64,000 nt of DNA from assembly GCA_033439265.1 (NCBI GenBank), contig JAVTVX010000020.1, positions 17,378,001 through 17,442,000 on the forward strand, given 5' to 3'. Shown one piece after another: positions 43,689 through 57,266 of the stretch. The notes beneath the pieces are model-generated. The model had not been told where the DNA came from and searched no databases. It saw only the letters and a program-made list of their open reading frames with translations. The position numbers were made by a program, and so were the translations under genes. Position 1 is the stretch's first letter. Each line of letters opens with the position of its first letter. This stretch comes from Dillenia suffruticosa. Lineage: Eukaryota; Streptophyta; Magnoliopsida; Dilleniales; Dilleniaceae.

Positions 43689-46600
43689 TCTCCCACTTGC
43701 ACATAAGGGCATTTCATTTCCGTCAATCACAAGATTCAACTCATGCGATCTATCACATCACCCTACTGGACTTTCATACAGGATTGGGCGTCGTGCGATC
43801 GGCGAGTACACCTGCAAGCAAAGACTTCTCGATACACCTGTTAGGATGATCGAGTAGTCACCATTAGTATAAAAATAACTCGCTATACCCCAGACTCAAT
43901 CATTTACATCCATCGAGCCACTTTCCTCATCGAAAGTGATCCCCAATTAATTTGTTCGACTATGTATTCATTATTATGTTTGAATCCCAACATGAATTAA
44001 CATAATAGGTCGACCTATGAATACATGACAATGATGTAATGTCTATTGGCTTTCCTTTTCCCAAACTCGAATCTATCGGTCTCAATTCAGCTGCTTTCCT
44101 AGACCTGCCCCTTAGACCTCAATTTATCTTCCGGGCCATAGGTAAACAGACTAAAGTAGCAACACTGAACCAAAACTTCTAGAGACAGCCGAAAGTAATA
44201 AGGGCATAAGAGATCCCACCCAATGGATCTCAGGTCTCACACAGTGGGAACGGGGATCAAGATCAAACTATCGTCTCAAATAATAGCTCCCACTGTCCCA
44301 TGGTCGATTCATCACACGTGGTATGAAACACGTGCCACAGTGTTAATCCTCCATCTCTCAAAGGGCATATGTCAGATTTCTTTAACATTGTACAGGTACG
44401 GGACTCAGTCTACATATAAGACTTTACCCAGAAATCTCATAGACAGTATCTCAGAGACAGTATTACAAATCGCAGGTGATATCTGAGATCTCAAACCTGG
44501 CTACTTACAGGCAACATGGATGTGGGTATTTCCATGTCGGTCATATCGCATATGACCTCATCCTGAATACATATCAGAGCGACTTATGTTCTAGTAGGGC
44601 TACTCTCAAAGTCTCTTACAACTAGAATCCGTCTCATCTCCGCTCACTCAGAGTCGGAGGTGGTCACTCGTGTGAGAGAGTTGACCACGCCTGCCTGACA
44701 CATCTTTTATCACAAAATCACAATATATGACAACAAATAGTGCATGAATTAAATATGTGACCCAATAATGCATGCATGTCATATATTAAAATAAGTATCT
44801 TAAACAGTATATAAGGAGAAATGTTGAAGTACACTAAACCCAATGATTCCTTATCTCACAAAGGAATCTCTCACAACGGGTTTTCTGAAGAGATCAGCTC
44901 TCATGCTGTACGTCAAGGTGTACTTAGATGTCACAATACCCTTCTCGGTAATATCTCTCATAAAGTGGTCTTCGGTATCAATGTATTTGGCTTTACTATA
45001 ATACTTAGGGTCTCATTCGTTGACAGTATCGGTCTGATTATCACAATAATCATCACTGACCTCCCACTATCTGTCACAACCTCTAAGTCTTCCAGAAAAT
45101 TTCTAAAGCCAACCATTCTCATGAACTGCAATTGAGCATACTACAAGCTCAGTCTCTATCGTAAATAGAGATATTCGGGTTCTCTTCTTACTGCTTTAAG
45201 AAGATAAAACCTTTTGCGTTTATTCAGATCACTACTCCGAGTCAGTATCTGAATCCCAACGAAAAACGCAAATCTCCTCATCCGTAACACATGGAGAGGT
45301 CCGCAGTTCAAATGAGATATTTCAGAATCCTTTTTCACTGCTCTACAGTGATCCCTTCCAGGATTCTATTAATACCTACTCACCAGATCGACCATAAAAT
45401 AAACGTCTGGTCATGTATGCCTCATCGCATACATCAAACTGTATAGCGCATGTGTAAACCTCATCGCATATAAATGTCTGGTCATGTATGCCTCATCGCA
45501 TACATTAGAAATGTATTTTGCACTGGAATAAGGGATTCTGCTCATCTCCCTTATTTCTTTATAAATTCTAGGACATGTGTTAAGATTCAGGTCTTTTTCC
45601 TTTAGCGATATGAGTATCTTTTAGGTTCTGTTCGTTATTCTCGAAATGCTCAAGAATTTACCTGATGTACAACTCTTGTTAAAGAGTCAACACCATTCTC
45701 AAGCGATCCTTATGGATCCAAAATCTGAGAATGGACTAAAATCTCATAACCACGTTACAATGGTCATTGGATACTCTCTGTTGTTCCCGGGCAACAGAAT
45801 GTCCCCTTCATATGAGAACATGATCATAAAGGAGTTATCGGGACGTATCAGTTAGATACAATAATCCTACTCGATCATTACAAAAACATAAGATATCACC
45901 TTCTCGTGAAATCTCAAACGCCGCTGTCTAGATGATAGCTTAAGGTCGTATGTTGATTTCGAAAATCAATAGACCTTATCCACCTGATCTTCTAGAACGA
46001 ACCCAGAGGGATGCTCCATGTAGATCGCCTCATCTATACTTCCAATACGAAAGCGGTCTTTACGTCCTTGTGATGTGACTCCTGATCCATGTTCGTGACA
46101 ATCGCTGAAAGATAAACGGATCAAGATAAATTGGACTATGACTCCTCGATAGTCCACCCCTCAGTCTAAGTGTAACCCTTGGTTACTAGACGAGTCCTTT
46201 ACTTCTTTATCAATCCGTTAACCTTTATCTTGAATTTGAGAACCTACTTGTTCCCAATAGTCATTCCGCCCTCAGGCTAATCAACTAGGTCCCAGATCCC
46301 GTTGATTCTCATCCACTCTTTCTCTTCATTTATGGCCTTCAATAAACGGTCTTTTGCTTCTTTTGCAGAACCCTCGAGAGCCTCTCGGACTGTTTTAGAT
46401 TTTTCATCATCCTCTAGAGTCGCAATGAGGGTCTCACCCTCAATCGAGAAAACAACGTTTAAATACGCATGCTCGATGCTCTTAAGAGGATAGAAAAATC
46501 TTTACCTTTTGATGGATCGCTCCCACTGGGATCAAGATCCATAGTGGATTCTTGTATTCCGCCGCTTGGCTCCTCGAACCGTTAGGCTCATCCATCTCAT

Positions 46601-48749
46601 AAAGGATAAGATCCAAATTGATTTCACATCTTTTAGGGAAATCATTCTCAAGAAATATAGTATTACGAGACTCATTCTCGATTATAGTGTCATCCGTGTT
46701 CGCCTAGGAACACATATTTTCTCGCGGGCCTAACTCACCGTGTGAATGCGAGAAATGGTGGCACAACCCCATAACCTTAAGTGGCTAAGGTCAAGCTGCA
46801 TCCCTGTCCAAAGCTCAAATGGGGAACTGACTAATAGTCAATAGTCTCGTAAAACTATTTTCGAAATAGAGCCCCATGTGTAGTTTAGACGAATACTTGC
46901 GTTCTCGCTCGGTTCTGAGAGTTTCTACTCTCAAATCTAACTGATTCTCAATCTCGCTTATGAACCTCCTGAAGCAGTCTTATGCCTCAGACTTATGCGA
47001 GATCAGATATATGAACCGAAACGCATGTAAGCATCTATAATTATCTACACAACTCTATTTCCAGCTCTCATGCTCATAAGACCACAAGAAAAAGAAGGCA
47101 CAATGGTCTAATTGCAATGGAGTCCCAGCTCTCATTGCATTGCCAAATGGTTTTCTCGTCATTTTGCCGGCCCGGCAAAACTCACATACGGGTAACTCGA
47201 ATGTGGTCAGCGGGTCCAATAAACCTCTCGCTACTAACCGATTCATCATCTCTTACCCCATGTGTCTAAGTCTACTATGTCATTCATTTACATCATCATC
47301 TACACAATCAGATGTAAAGACAATAGCAAAACGACAAGAAACCATTACAAGGAGTAGCACCCAATGCATACAATTCATCATGGATTAAAACCAGAATAAT
47401 TCAGAAAATTGTCGTATTAAAAGAAAGGAATAATTTCACGCATATCCTAGTCAATTTTAGACAAGGTACTAATTGTAGATCCGTCGAATGCCTACAGTAT
47501 TAAGAACGTCATGGCAAGTGTCGTTCCCTCTGACAACGACAAATGTTCTGTCCTTAACGTAAATCCTCCAAGCTTAAGGATTCATTTGACGGATTACGCA
47601 CTCATATCTCGAGTTACGTGGTCGGTTGCTCCTGATTTCAAAGGAGAGAAATCAGCAAGTATTATAGTGAATGAGACAACCACGTAAAGAAGAATGATAT
47701 TAATTTCTGCTCGTTACTCTCACGAGCGAAATAACCAAATCTCCCTCAAACGTAGCAATTACATTGGCCTAATCATTGCGTTCTTATATCTCATTGTCGG
47801 TTTTCTTGGATGATTTTTATTACCTAGATCTCGAGTCTCGTTCGCATGCTTATGCTATTGGCTTAGCGCTGGGGAAGTCCTTACTCGACTCCCCTGAATA
47901 AGCATGACTCGAGTGTGGCCTACTCGCCTCTAGGTGCTTCTCATTGAGCTAACAATATGTATTCACGTCAACGAAAGTACGAATACTCTCCTCAAATATG
48001 AGATAGGATTTCACGGTTTCCCATAAATCAGGTAAAAAATCGGATCACATCCAGTACCTTAATTCCATCCAAAATTTGCTCGTCCGTATATATTAGCTCG
48101 GTGATCATACTCGACATTTGCCTCATTGTATGATTAGCCATTTTCTTCTGCATCCTCACATTAGGAGCCGAAGAGAGCAACACAATGCTCTTATGGGACA
48201 AGACAAACCGACATTTCCATAGGATATGTCTCGTAGAATGAGATTAAATCATTATGCATGCCACTGCTAAGGATTGCCCTAACTTGGCAATTCTTTTCTA
48301 CCATGCAGGATGATCTCTTCATCTCGTATATCCTGAGGCGCGGTGCCCACCCTAGGGCCCATCATCTCGTGCTTCAGATTTCCGTTATATTTTGCTTCTC
48401 GAGAATAAACTGAATATACTGATAAAATCTCGCAGATTACATCATTCAGTTTACTCTCCTTGCAAAAATTTAATACGACAGTTCTCAACGCATTAAGAGA
48501 GACATTTGTGACTTGGAGATGCTTATTATCACATTTTTATACGCCCTACGAATCATCAAGACCAAAATGACTTGAGTACGACCCCAAAGCGAGCGTATGA
48601 GTCAACGGACACCATACACCACAACTCGAAATCGCATCTTACCATTTGGACTTTGATTCGGCACACAAAAAACACATAAAAAGTCACATTTATGGATATA
48701 GGACCCCCAAAAAATTAAAAAAATTCAATTTTTTAGCGACTTCACGTGC

Positions 48750-49215
48750 TGCCTGGGGCCCACACGCGCCGCCGCTCGCCGGCGGCGCTATCCATGCGCC
48801 GCCATGCGCCTCCACGCGCCGGCGGCGGCTTGCATAACGCGCCAGACGCGCAGCGCGGCTCACACGCGCCGCCACGCGCCTAGCGCGGCTCGGCTCACCC
48901 GCCCCCAGTCGCGGCGCGCGGCTCACGCGCCTTCACGCGCTGAGCCGTGTTGAGCCGGGTCTGACCGGGTTGGTCAACGAGTCAGGGTTGACCCGACTGA
49001 CCCGGTCAACGGGTTCGAGTCCGACCCGGTCGGGTCGGTCCAGGTTAGGGTCCGACCCGACCTCTGCCTTCCTCCCACTCCACGCGCTTGTGTGGCGCGT
49101 GCACTACACGCGCTGCCAGACAAGCTTCCTGGCGCGTGCGTGTCACACGCCCGCGGGTCTGGGCCGGTTCTTCTTCGCCCGACGGGTCCTGCAGCGGGTT
49201 TTTCGACCCGTTTTC
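48750..49215 (-). repeat. GC-rich GGCGCGTG-type repeat block in the Copia leader
   Basis: About 450 bp of very high GC in an otherwise AT-rich window. On the minus strand it repeats words such as GGCGCGTG, GGCGCATG and GAGCCGCGC, then GACCCGGTC-type words toward 49050. Open frames across it on several strands are caused by the lack of AT-rich stops and are not taken as genes. It lies between the primer-binding site and gag. Confidence 0.8.
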
Positions 49216-49716
49216 TGGAAAACACGAATCTGGCTGTTTTTTCATGCATTTTTCGACTGAAAAAAAATTTGTGGGCATCCTCCAAACATCCTACACTCGA
49301 TTTCAGGAGAATTCAAGCCCAAAAATGGTGGGACTCAACCACCCCAGTCGCGGCCCTCCACGGCCATTCGGAAATCCCAGTTTCTGGCACCCAAATCACA
49401 CAATAAAAGGCATGAAACTGTAGATCTAGATGCAATGAATACACTTATATCATTTTCATGCATCGATCCGCCCTCTAAAGCCATAGATCTAAGGTTTTCA
49501 TGTCCGTACGGTCGCAAATTTCGACCGGACGTTTCATGGCCCAAACATGTTCGGAAAATTAAACAAAAATTAGTTTTGTAATCCTTGGGCCATGGGTATT
49601 CCTACGGTATTCTCGGATTCATGAAACTCATCCGTGATCCGGACCCCAAAATTTTAAACCCCAAAAAATAATTATGAAAATTATTTTAAATTAAATCCAA
49701 CCCGCTCTGATACCAA

Positions 49717-50161
49717 TGTTGGATTTAATCGCGCATGCGGAAGCGTGAATTAAATAGAATCAGAATTTTTGGGATAAATACCTCTATTGGGCGGTCTCCA
49801 AAATCCACCGTGTCGCGATGTCCCTCGAACGGATCGCACGGTCGGATGGTGATCACGCAATCGAACCACCACCTCAAATCCACGACGCCTTAAGCCTCGT
49901 GTCCGGTGAATTGTCTGACGATGGGAGATTTTCCTACGCGAAAATCTTCATCCCTCTCTCTATTTTCTCTCTCTAGAGAGGTGTTTGAAAAACCCTAGTC
50001 TTGGTCCTTCATAGTCTCTACACACAGAAGGAAAGAGGGCTCTATTTTCTTTATTGGGTGAGTTACCACTTGAGTGGTTAATAGGGTGGTTATTGGGGAT
50101 AATGGGAGTTACCCCATTATTCACAAATTACCACAATGCCCCTCTTGGGCATATTCCAACA
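49717..50161 (-). repeat. 5' LTR (right copy) of the young Copia element
   Basis: 445 bp, about 97% identical to 43245-43688 by eye. The primer-binding site lies one base to its left on the + strand, and the CCTTC duplication lies on its right. Confidence 0.95.
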
Positions 50162-51723
50162 CCTTCAAATGTAATGGTATCATACGATCGCAAAAAATTT
50201 TGGATATCCTTCTCTATTTCATCCAATTCATTTGAATCTTATGGTTCACATCTCCATCTATATTGTCATTATTTTGAATGATGGAATCTAGATATCTAAA
50301 TCGTTCACTTTTGGGTACGTCTTGCCCATTTAATTTAATCGTTTTTTTATCATTCTGATAACTGTCACTAAACTTATATCACATATATTTGATTTTCGAT
50401 CTACTCAATGTAAATCTTTTGGGTTCCAATGTAAGTCTCTATAACTCTAGTTTAACACTAACACTTCCCTAATTTCATCAACTAGCACTATATTATTTGC
50501 GAAAAGTATACACTATAGTATTTTATCTTAGATATTTTTTGTGATTTCGTTTATCACTATTACAAAAAAGAGAGAACTTAATGTCGAATCTTGATAGAAC
50601 TCAATGTTAATGGGGAAACTATTGTTTAAACTCCCGCAAGTTTTTATACCGGTTACAACTCCCTCAAACATAACTTTAGTGAGTTTAATATATTTCAAGG
50701 ATATCCCCTTTTTATCAGCGCCCACCACCATAAGTTTCTAGAAACCCTATCATATATTTTTTCTAAATCAATGAATATCATATGTAGATCTCTTTTCTGT
50801 ATTCTATATATTTCAATCAAATGTTTTAACAAATGGATTGTTTTCGTGATAGATTTTCCTGACATAAATCTAAATTAATTTTGAGATATATTTATCCTCA
50901 ATCTCAATCTATACTCTACTACTCTCTCCTCTAGTTTCATGGTATGACTTATAAGTTTAGTTTTTTTATAGTTGTAGTAATCATGTATGTCTCCTTTATT
51001 CTTAAATAGTGATACAATTACATTCTTTCTTCATATTTGGGACATTCTATTAGTTTGTCAAATTTTATTAAAAATATCCGTTAACACTTTTATATCAAAT
51101 TCACTCAAACATTTCCATATTTCTATAGAAATCCTATCAGGTCTTATGATTTTATTATTTTTCATTTTCTTTAAAATCTCTTTCAATTCATGAGAACGAA
51201 TTTTACGTTTAAAATCTCTATTAATATTTTCTACAGGTATTTCGATATTTTTTATATATGTTTTACTCTTAACATTAAAGAGATCTTCAAAATGACCACA
51301 CCAATACTTTCTTATGTTCTCATCCTTTACAAGTATATTATTGGTTCCTTTTTTAATACACTTAACACCATTTAGATTTTTACCCTTTCTTTTCTCTAGC
51401 TTGATAATTTTGTAGATCTCACTCTCCATCTTTATTCTCCAATCTCTTGTATAATTCATTATACACCTCATTCTTTGACTCTTGGATAATTTTTTTACAT
51501 CTTTTTTTATATTTTTATATTTGTCATATGTATCACTACAACTATTACTTTTAAGATTCCTATAACATTCTTATTTGGTACGAATAGCCATTTGAATTTT
51601 TTCGTTCCACTACCATAATTCTTTGCCTATTGGGATCTGACTCGTAAATATACCAAAAACCTCCTTACATATACTCATAGTATTAGTAGATATCTCTTTT
51701 TATATTATTTCTGAATCATCATT

Positions 51724-54700
51724 TGTAAGACTTAAAAGAAAAGAAAAAAAAAACAACCTAAGAAAAGTTAACTCACTTATTCTCTCCCCTCCCCGACTTT
51801 CTCATTTCACTCACCCAAATTCACACCTCTCTCCCTCTCAGCTTCTCATCTCCCCTCTCGTCTCTCGTCTCTCTCTCATTCTTGTCTCCCTCTTTCTCTT
51901 CAATTTTTATTTTCCTTCCAAATATCATCCATGATTCTAGCTTTCCTGAAATATAAGGTCACGTTGGAGGTTGCAATTGAGGTTTAGAATAGCCGGATTT
52001 TATCTCCTCTCGGCTAGGGCTTGATTCATGCATCTTTTGAAATCTTTTCGATTCTTCATTAGTTTTCAAAATCTCTTCTAAATCCAAGTATTTCTGAAGG
52101 ATTTGCCATGTTTTATAAGTACTACAGTGGTTCGATTTAGTTGCAAACACCAGGGAGTGTCAGGGAACTCTAGGTGAGCGAATATTCACTTTCTTTAATT
52201 TTATTTATTTTTCTTTACTAATTTTGGAGTATAGAAACATGTAAATGATTCACAATCTTAACTTTGAGTTTTGTAGCTCCTCATATAATTGGATGTTGTG
52301 TACGTGAATTCCCTAACTTGTGTGCATGCAAATGTTGGGGTTTAGGTTTGGGAACAAGTTTTCTGCAAAACAAAGGCAAGTGCTTCTTACTAACATATTT
52401 TTAGGTTGCTTTTGAGTTGTTGAATGAGTTCTTGTATGTTTATTGGTATGATCGTTTGAAAATCTGTGATTAGACCTTATAAACTTATGCCTAAGTGAGT
52501 TTGGTTAAATTGATTTGGGTTTTTACTAAAATTTAAAAATGAAAAGCACACATATTTTAGAGTTTATTCAAATGCTATGGTATTTGGGCTGAAATTCTTA
52601 ATTTTTGCATAATGGGTAGTTGTATATGTTGTGATCTTTCCATCATAACTTTCTCTGTCCAAGAGCAAATCAAGTAAGGCTTTTTGTATATAAAACTAGA
52701 CTTCTCATATCTTGAAAATGAGATATGATTAATTAAAATCTGATAAAAACTGGATTTTTTTACTATTTTTCAAAACATCCAAGAGAGGATGTCAGTTACA
52801 AAAGATCACACATACCAAAATGTGTTGCAGTTCGCCTTGAGGGCCGAGCAAATGGTGCTTGAAAGAGACAAGGTTAAGGAGTATCATGGAAGAAGAAGAG
52901 GTCCGGTGTGTTCATATTGGGCCAAAGCTCCAAGAAAAGCAAGGGCGTCAGCATTGGTAGCGGTGGTTCTTTTTCAAGGTCGATTGGTACTCCTCAAAAC
53001 CAATTGTTCATAAAACCAAATGCTCCTAGCACTAGTGTTGGATCAGAAAAAGATCAAGAGGAAGTAAAGAAGATCCTTACTCAAATTGTAAGGGATATCA
53101 CTTAGGTCAGTGTAGGGGATCTAGAAGATGTTATCATTGTGGGAAGGAATGTTACTTTTGGCACTCTTATCCCGAATTGAATATGGAAAAGTAAGGGAGT
53201 CAACAAGTTCGAGACCCTTCTAGTGGCTCCAAAGGTGGCCCGAGTACTATTTCAACACCTCACACTAGTACCACTCTGAGAACAGGGACGGAAAGTAATA
53301 CTGTCGTCAACTTTACTCAACGTCCCTAACCAAGGGCTCAGGTGAGAATTTATACCATGACAAATAAAGAGACTCAAACCAATCTGGATGTGGTCACAGG
53401 TAAAATCTTTTGAAACTTGAATTAGATAATTTAGAAATATGATGATATGATTTTCCTATTGTCATTAGTACATGTACAAGGTTGAATGTAGGGAATGTGT
53501 TTAGAATTATTGAGTTGTAGAGTTCCATTAAGCAGATATTATGGGTATATCAATAGTGTGGATTCATAGGGTAGGTAAATATATGAAATATTCATGATTG
53601 TATGGCGTAATGAAATGTTATAGGGAGTCGCATATGAATCATGTAATTTATATATCAACTAATAATTGTTTTATGATCTATATTAATATGTATGATAAAA
53701 ATATTTGATATTGATGCTCGTGTGCTAATAGATACTGGATCTAATAATTCATTTGTGAGGGAAAGTTTTGCTAGGGATTCTGATAAATCTCTAACTCCAC
53801 TTGTGGAAAAGTTATTGGTTATCACTCATTTTGGGAACAGCTAATTAGAGAAACTGTGTATAAGAATTGTAAGATGAAAGTTGGTGAGATAACTCTTAAA
53901 GCGGATTTTATTCTGTTAGAGATGAGAAATTTTGACGCCATTCTAGATATTAGTTGGCTGTATTTTCAACAGGTATCAATGGATTGTTTTATGAAAGAAG
54001 TAGAATTCTAGAAACTGGGGAATCCGACACTTGTCTTTGCTGGCGAGCGTCAGGTATTACCGAGCTATGTGATTTCAGTTCTTGAAACACGGAGACTAGT
54101 ACACAAAGGGTGTGAGACTTACTTAACTCATATTATTGATACCATGGTGGAGAGTCCTAATTTAATGATATTCCTGTAGTGAAAGAGTTTCTAGATGTTT
54201 TTTCGGAAGAGTTATCGAGATTGCCATTGGTCTGAGAGTTCGACTTCACCATAGATTGGGTTCCCGATACCGCACCAATTTCAATCCCTCATTGTCGAAT
54301 GGTACCCACAGAGTTGAAGGAGTTGAAGGTTCAACTGTAAGAGTTGTTAGACAAGGGGTTCACTCGACTGAGTACCTTATCTTGGAGTGCTCCGGTTTTA
54401 TTTGTGAAGAAGAAGAACAAAACCCTCCGGTTATGCATTGACTATCAGTAACTTAATAAGGCAACAATCAAGAATAGGTATCCTCTCTCGAGAATTGATA
54501 ATCTTTTCGATCAACTTCAAGAGGTTAGTATATTAAGATAGATTTGAGGTCGAGTAACCACCAATTGAGGATTAAGGTTGATGATATCCTCAAAACTGCA
54601 TTTAAGACGCGGTATGGGCACTATGAGTTTTTGGTGATACCCTTTGGACTGACGAATGCTTCTGTAGCTTTCATGGACCTCATGAACCAAGTGTTTCATG

Positions 54701-57219
54701 CTTACCTAGACAAGTTTGTTATAATTTTCATTGACGACACCTTGGTGTATTCCAAGAATGATAAAGAACATTCCAAACATTTTTGAACTGTATTGCAAAC
54801 TCTTAGGGAGAAAAAGTTGTATGCCAAGTTTATCAAATACGAGTTATGGCTAAAGAAAATTGACTTTTTGGGGTATGTGGTTTCTGAGAATGGAATTTTT
54901 GTAGACCCCAAGAAGGTAGAGACTATTCTGAAGTGGGAGCAACCCAAGAACGTTACCAATGTGAGAAGTTTTCTTAAGTTAGCAGGTTATTACTGGAAAT
55001 TTGTAGAGGGATTCTCAAAAATAGCTACTCTAATGTCTAATTTGACTCACAAGGGAGTAAAATTTGAATGAGATGAAAAGTGTGAGAATGGTTTCCGAGA
55101 GTTTGAACAAAGGTTGATATCTGCTCCCATCCTTGCTCTTTGTATTCGTTGCAGCGGTGGTTTGTCATATATAGTAACGCCAGCAAGCAATGGTTAGGGT
55201 ACGTGTTGATGCAAGGTGATGGGTGATTGCTTATACCTCTTGCCAACTAAAGAATCATGAAGTAAACTATCCTACCCATGACTTAGAGCTAACTACCATT
55301 GCCTTTGCCTTAAAGATTTGGTGGCATTACCGATATGAGGTCACATGCAAGATTTTCACCGATCACAAAAGTTTGAAATATTTGCTCATACACTGAAGGA
55401 GTTCAATTTGAGGCAACGAAGATGGCTAGAGTTTATCAAGAATTATAATCTAGTAATAGACTACCATCCTGGGAAATTTAATGTGGTTGCCGATACTTTG
55501 AGTCGGAAGTCCTCATATTCTAGTTTGGAATCTCAAGGAATCTTTTACCTCTCTTATGTAGTTAGACTCCTAGTATTTAGAGTCGAGTTGGTTAAAGATG
55601 ATCATAGTACACTCTTGACCAAGTTTATGGTGATATCTACTTTGGTGGATCGTATTCAGGAACTTCAAGTGATCAACGAATAATTGAAGGGCATAGTTGA
55701 GAAGATCCACAATGGGAAAGGTGGTGAATTCCAAATTCAAGAGGATGAGATTGTGACTTATAGGAGATGCATTTGTATCCCGAAGGATAAGGAACTCTAG
55801 AAGGCTATATTTGAAGAGGCACATTCATCGGCCTATGTCATGCATTCGAGGAGTACCAAGATGTATCGAACCATCAAAGAGTCATATTGGTAGTTCGGAT
55901 TGAAGAGAGAGATAGTTGGGTTTGTGGCTAGATGTTTAGTATGCCAGTAAGTCAAAACCGAGCACCAAAGGCCGGCCGGTCTCCTCCAACCACTACCAAT
56001 TCGTGAATGGAAATGGAAATACATTATTATAGATTTCGTGGTGGATTTACCACGTACTCTGAATGGACCGTCTCATCAAATCGGATCATTTCTTGCCGAT
56101 TCAGAACTCTTATCCCTTGGAGAGGTTGATCAAGTTGTACAACAATGATATTGTGAGACTTCACGGTGTTCAGGTATCAATTGTATCAGACTGCAATCTC
56201 GATTCATTTCTTGATTTTAGCCCAAGTTGCAAGTCGCTTTAGGGACTAAGTTAAAATTTAGTACTGCCTTTCATCCCCCAAATAGATGGATAGTCCGAGT
56301 GCATTATTCAAACCTTAGAAGACATGCTTAGAGCATGTGTTATGGACTTCCAAAATAGTTGGGATCGATATCTCTCATTGATCGAATTTACATATAACAA
56401 TAGGTACCAAGATAGTATTGGGATGCCACCCTACGAAGCCTTTTACAGAGGAAAATGTCGAACTCTGTTATGTTGGAATGAGGTTGGTGAGAGGAAAATT
56501 AAAAGCGTAGAGTTTATTGAAGCCACCAAAGAAAATGTAAGAATGATCCGAGAAAGAATGAAAACAACTCAAAATCGACAAAAGAGCTATACTGATAAGA
56601 GGAGGAGGCCCTTAGAATTCAAAATTGGATATATAGTATTTTTGAAAGTATCTACTTGGAAATGTATAATCCAATTTCAGAAACTGGAAAAATTGAATTC
56701 TCGTTATATCAATCCCTTCAAAATTCTCAAAAGAATTGAAAAAATGGCTTATCGGCTTAAATTGCTGCTGGAATTACAAAGAATCCATGATATTTGTTAT
56801 GTTTCAATGTTGAAGAAATACTTGTTTGATCTCTCACATGTATTAGAAGCTCATTCGGTAGAGTTAAATCAAGACTTGAATTTCAAGGTATAATCAGTGA
56901 AGATCCTTGAACGACAACTCAAACAATTGAGAACTAAACAAATTTCCATGGTCAATGTGTTACGGTGAAGCAACAAAGTGGAAGAGGAAATTTGGAAGAC
57001 CGAAAAGTTAATGCGAAAACACTCCCCAACTTTTTAATATATAATTTTCTTTTAAATTTCGAGAACGAAATTTCTTTAAGAGGGTTAAGTGTTATAAACT
57101 AAAAAAAAAAACATAACCCAAGAAAAGTCAACCCACTTATTCTCTCCTCTCCCTGACTTTCTCATTTCACTCACCCGAGCTCACAACTCTCTCTCTCTCA
57201 ACGTCTCATCCCACCTCTC

Positions 57220-57266
<47 letters not shown>

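Larger units (their letters stand above)
43245..50161 (-). mobile_element. Young Ty1/Copia LTR retrotransposon, minus strand, coding region broken
   Basis: Two LTRs of 444 and 445 bp (43245-43688 and 49717-50161) start TGTTGGATTTAATC and end CATATTCCAACA. The target duplication CCTTC is perfect (43240-43244 and 50162-50166). On the minus strand a primer-binding site (TGGTATCAGAGCGG, 49702-49715) follows the 5' LTR, and a purine tract (AAGTGGGAGA, 43689-43698) precedes the 3' LTR. Parts seen: GC-rich leader (about 48700-49700), gag-protease remains (about 47500-48500), GAG-pre-integrase (FCRAGKMTRKPF, near 47120), reverse transcriptase remains (around 46000) and RNase H (AKYIDTEDHFMRDITEKG, near 45000). 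The coding region is broken, with many breaks. The LTRs differ at only about 13 sites (about 97%), suggesting roughly a million years by common plant rates. Confidence 0.95.

Noticed and set aside
48700-49430. Several overlapping open frames on both strands in a GC-rich block
   Set aside because: They overlap in many frames, have no family motifs, and are open only because GC-rich sequence lacks stop codons. The block is a retroelement leader. Bacterial contamination was also considered and rejected, because the LTRs and primer-binding site continue on both sides.
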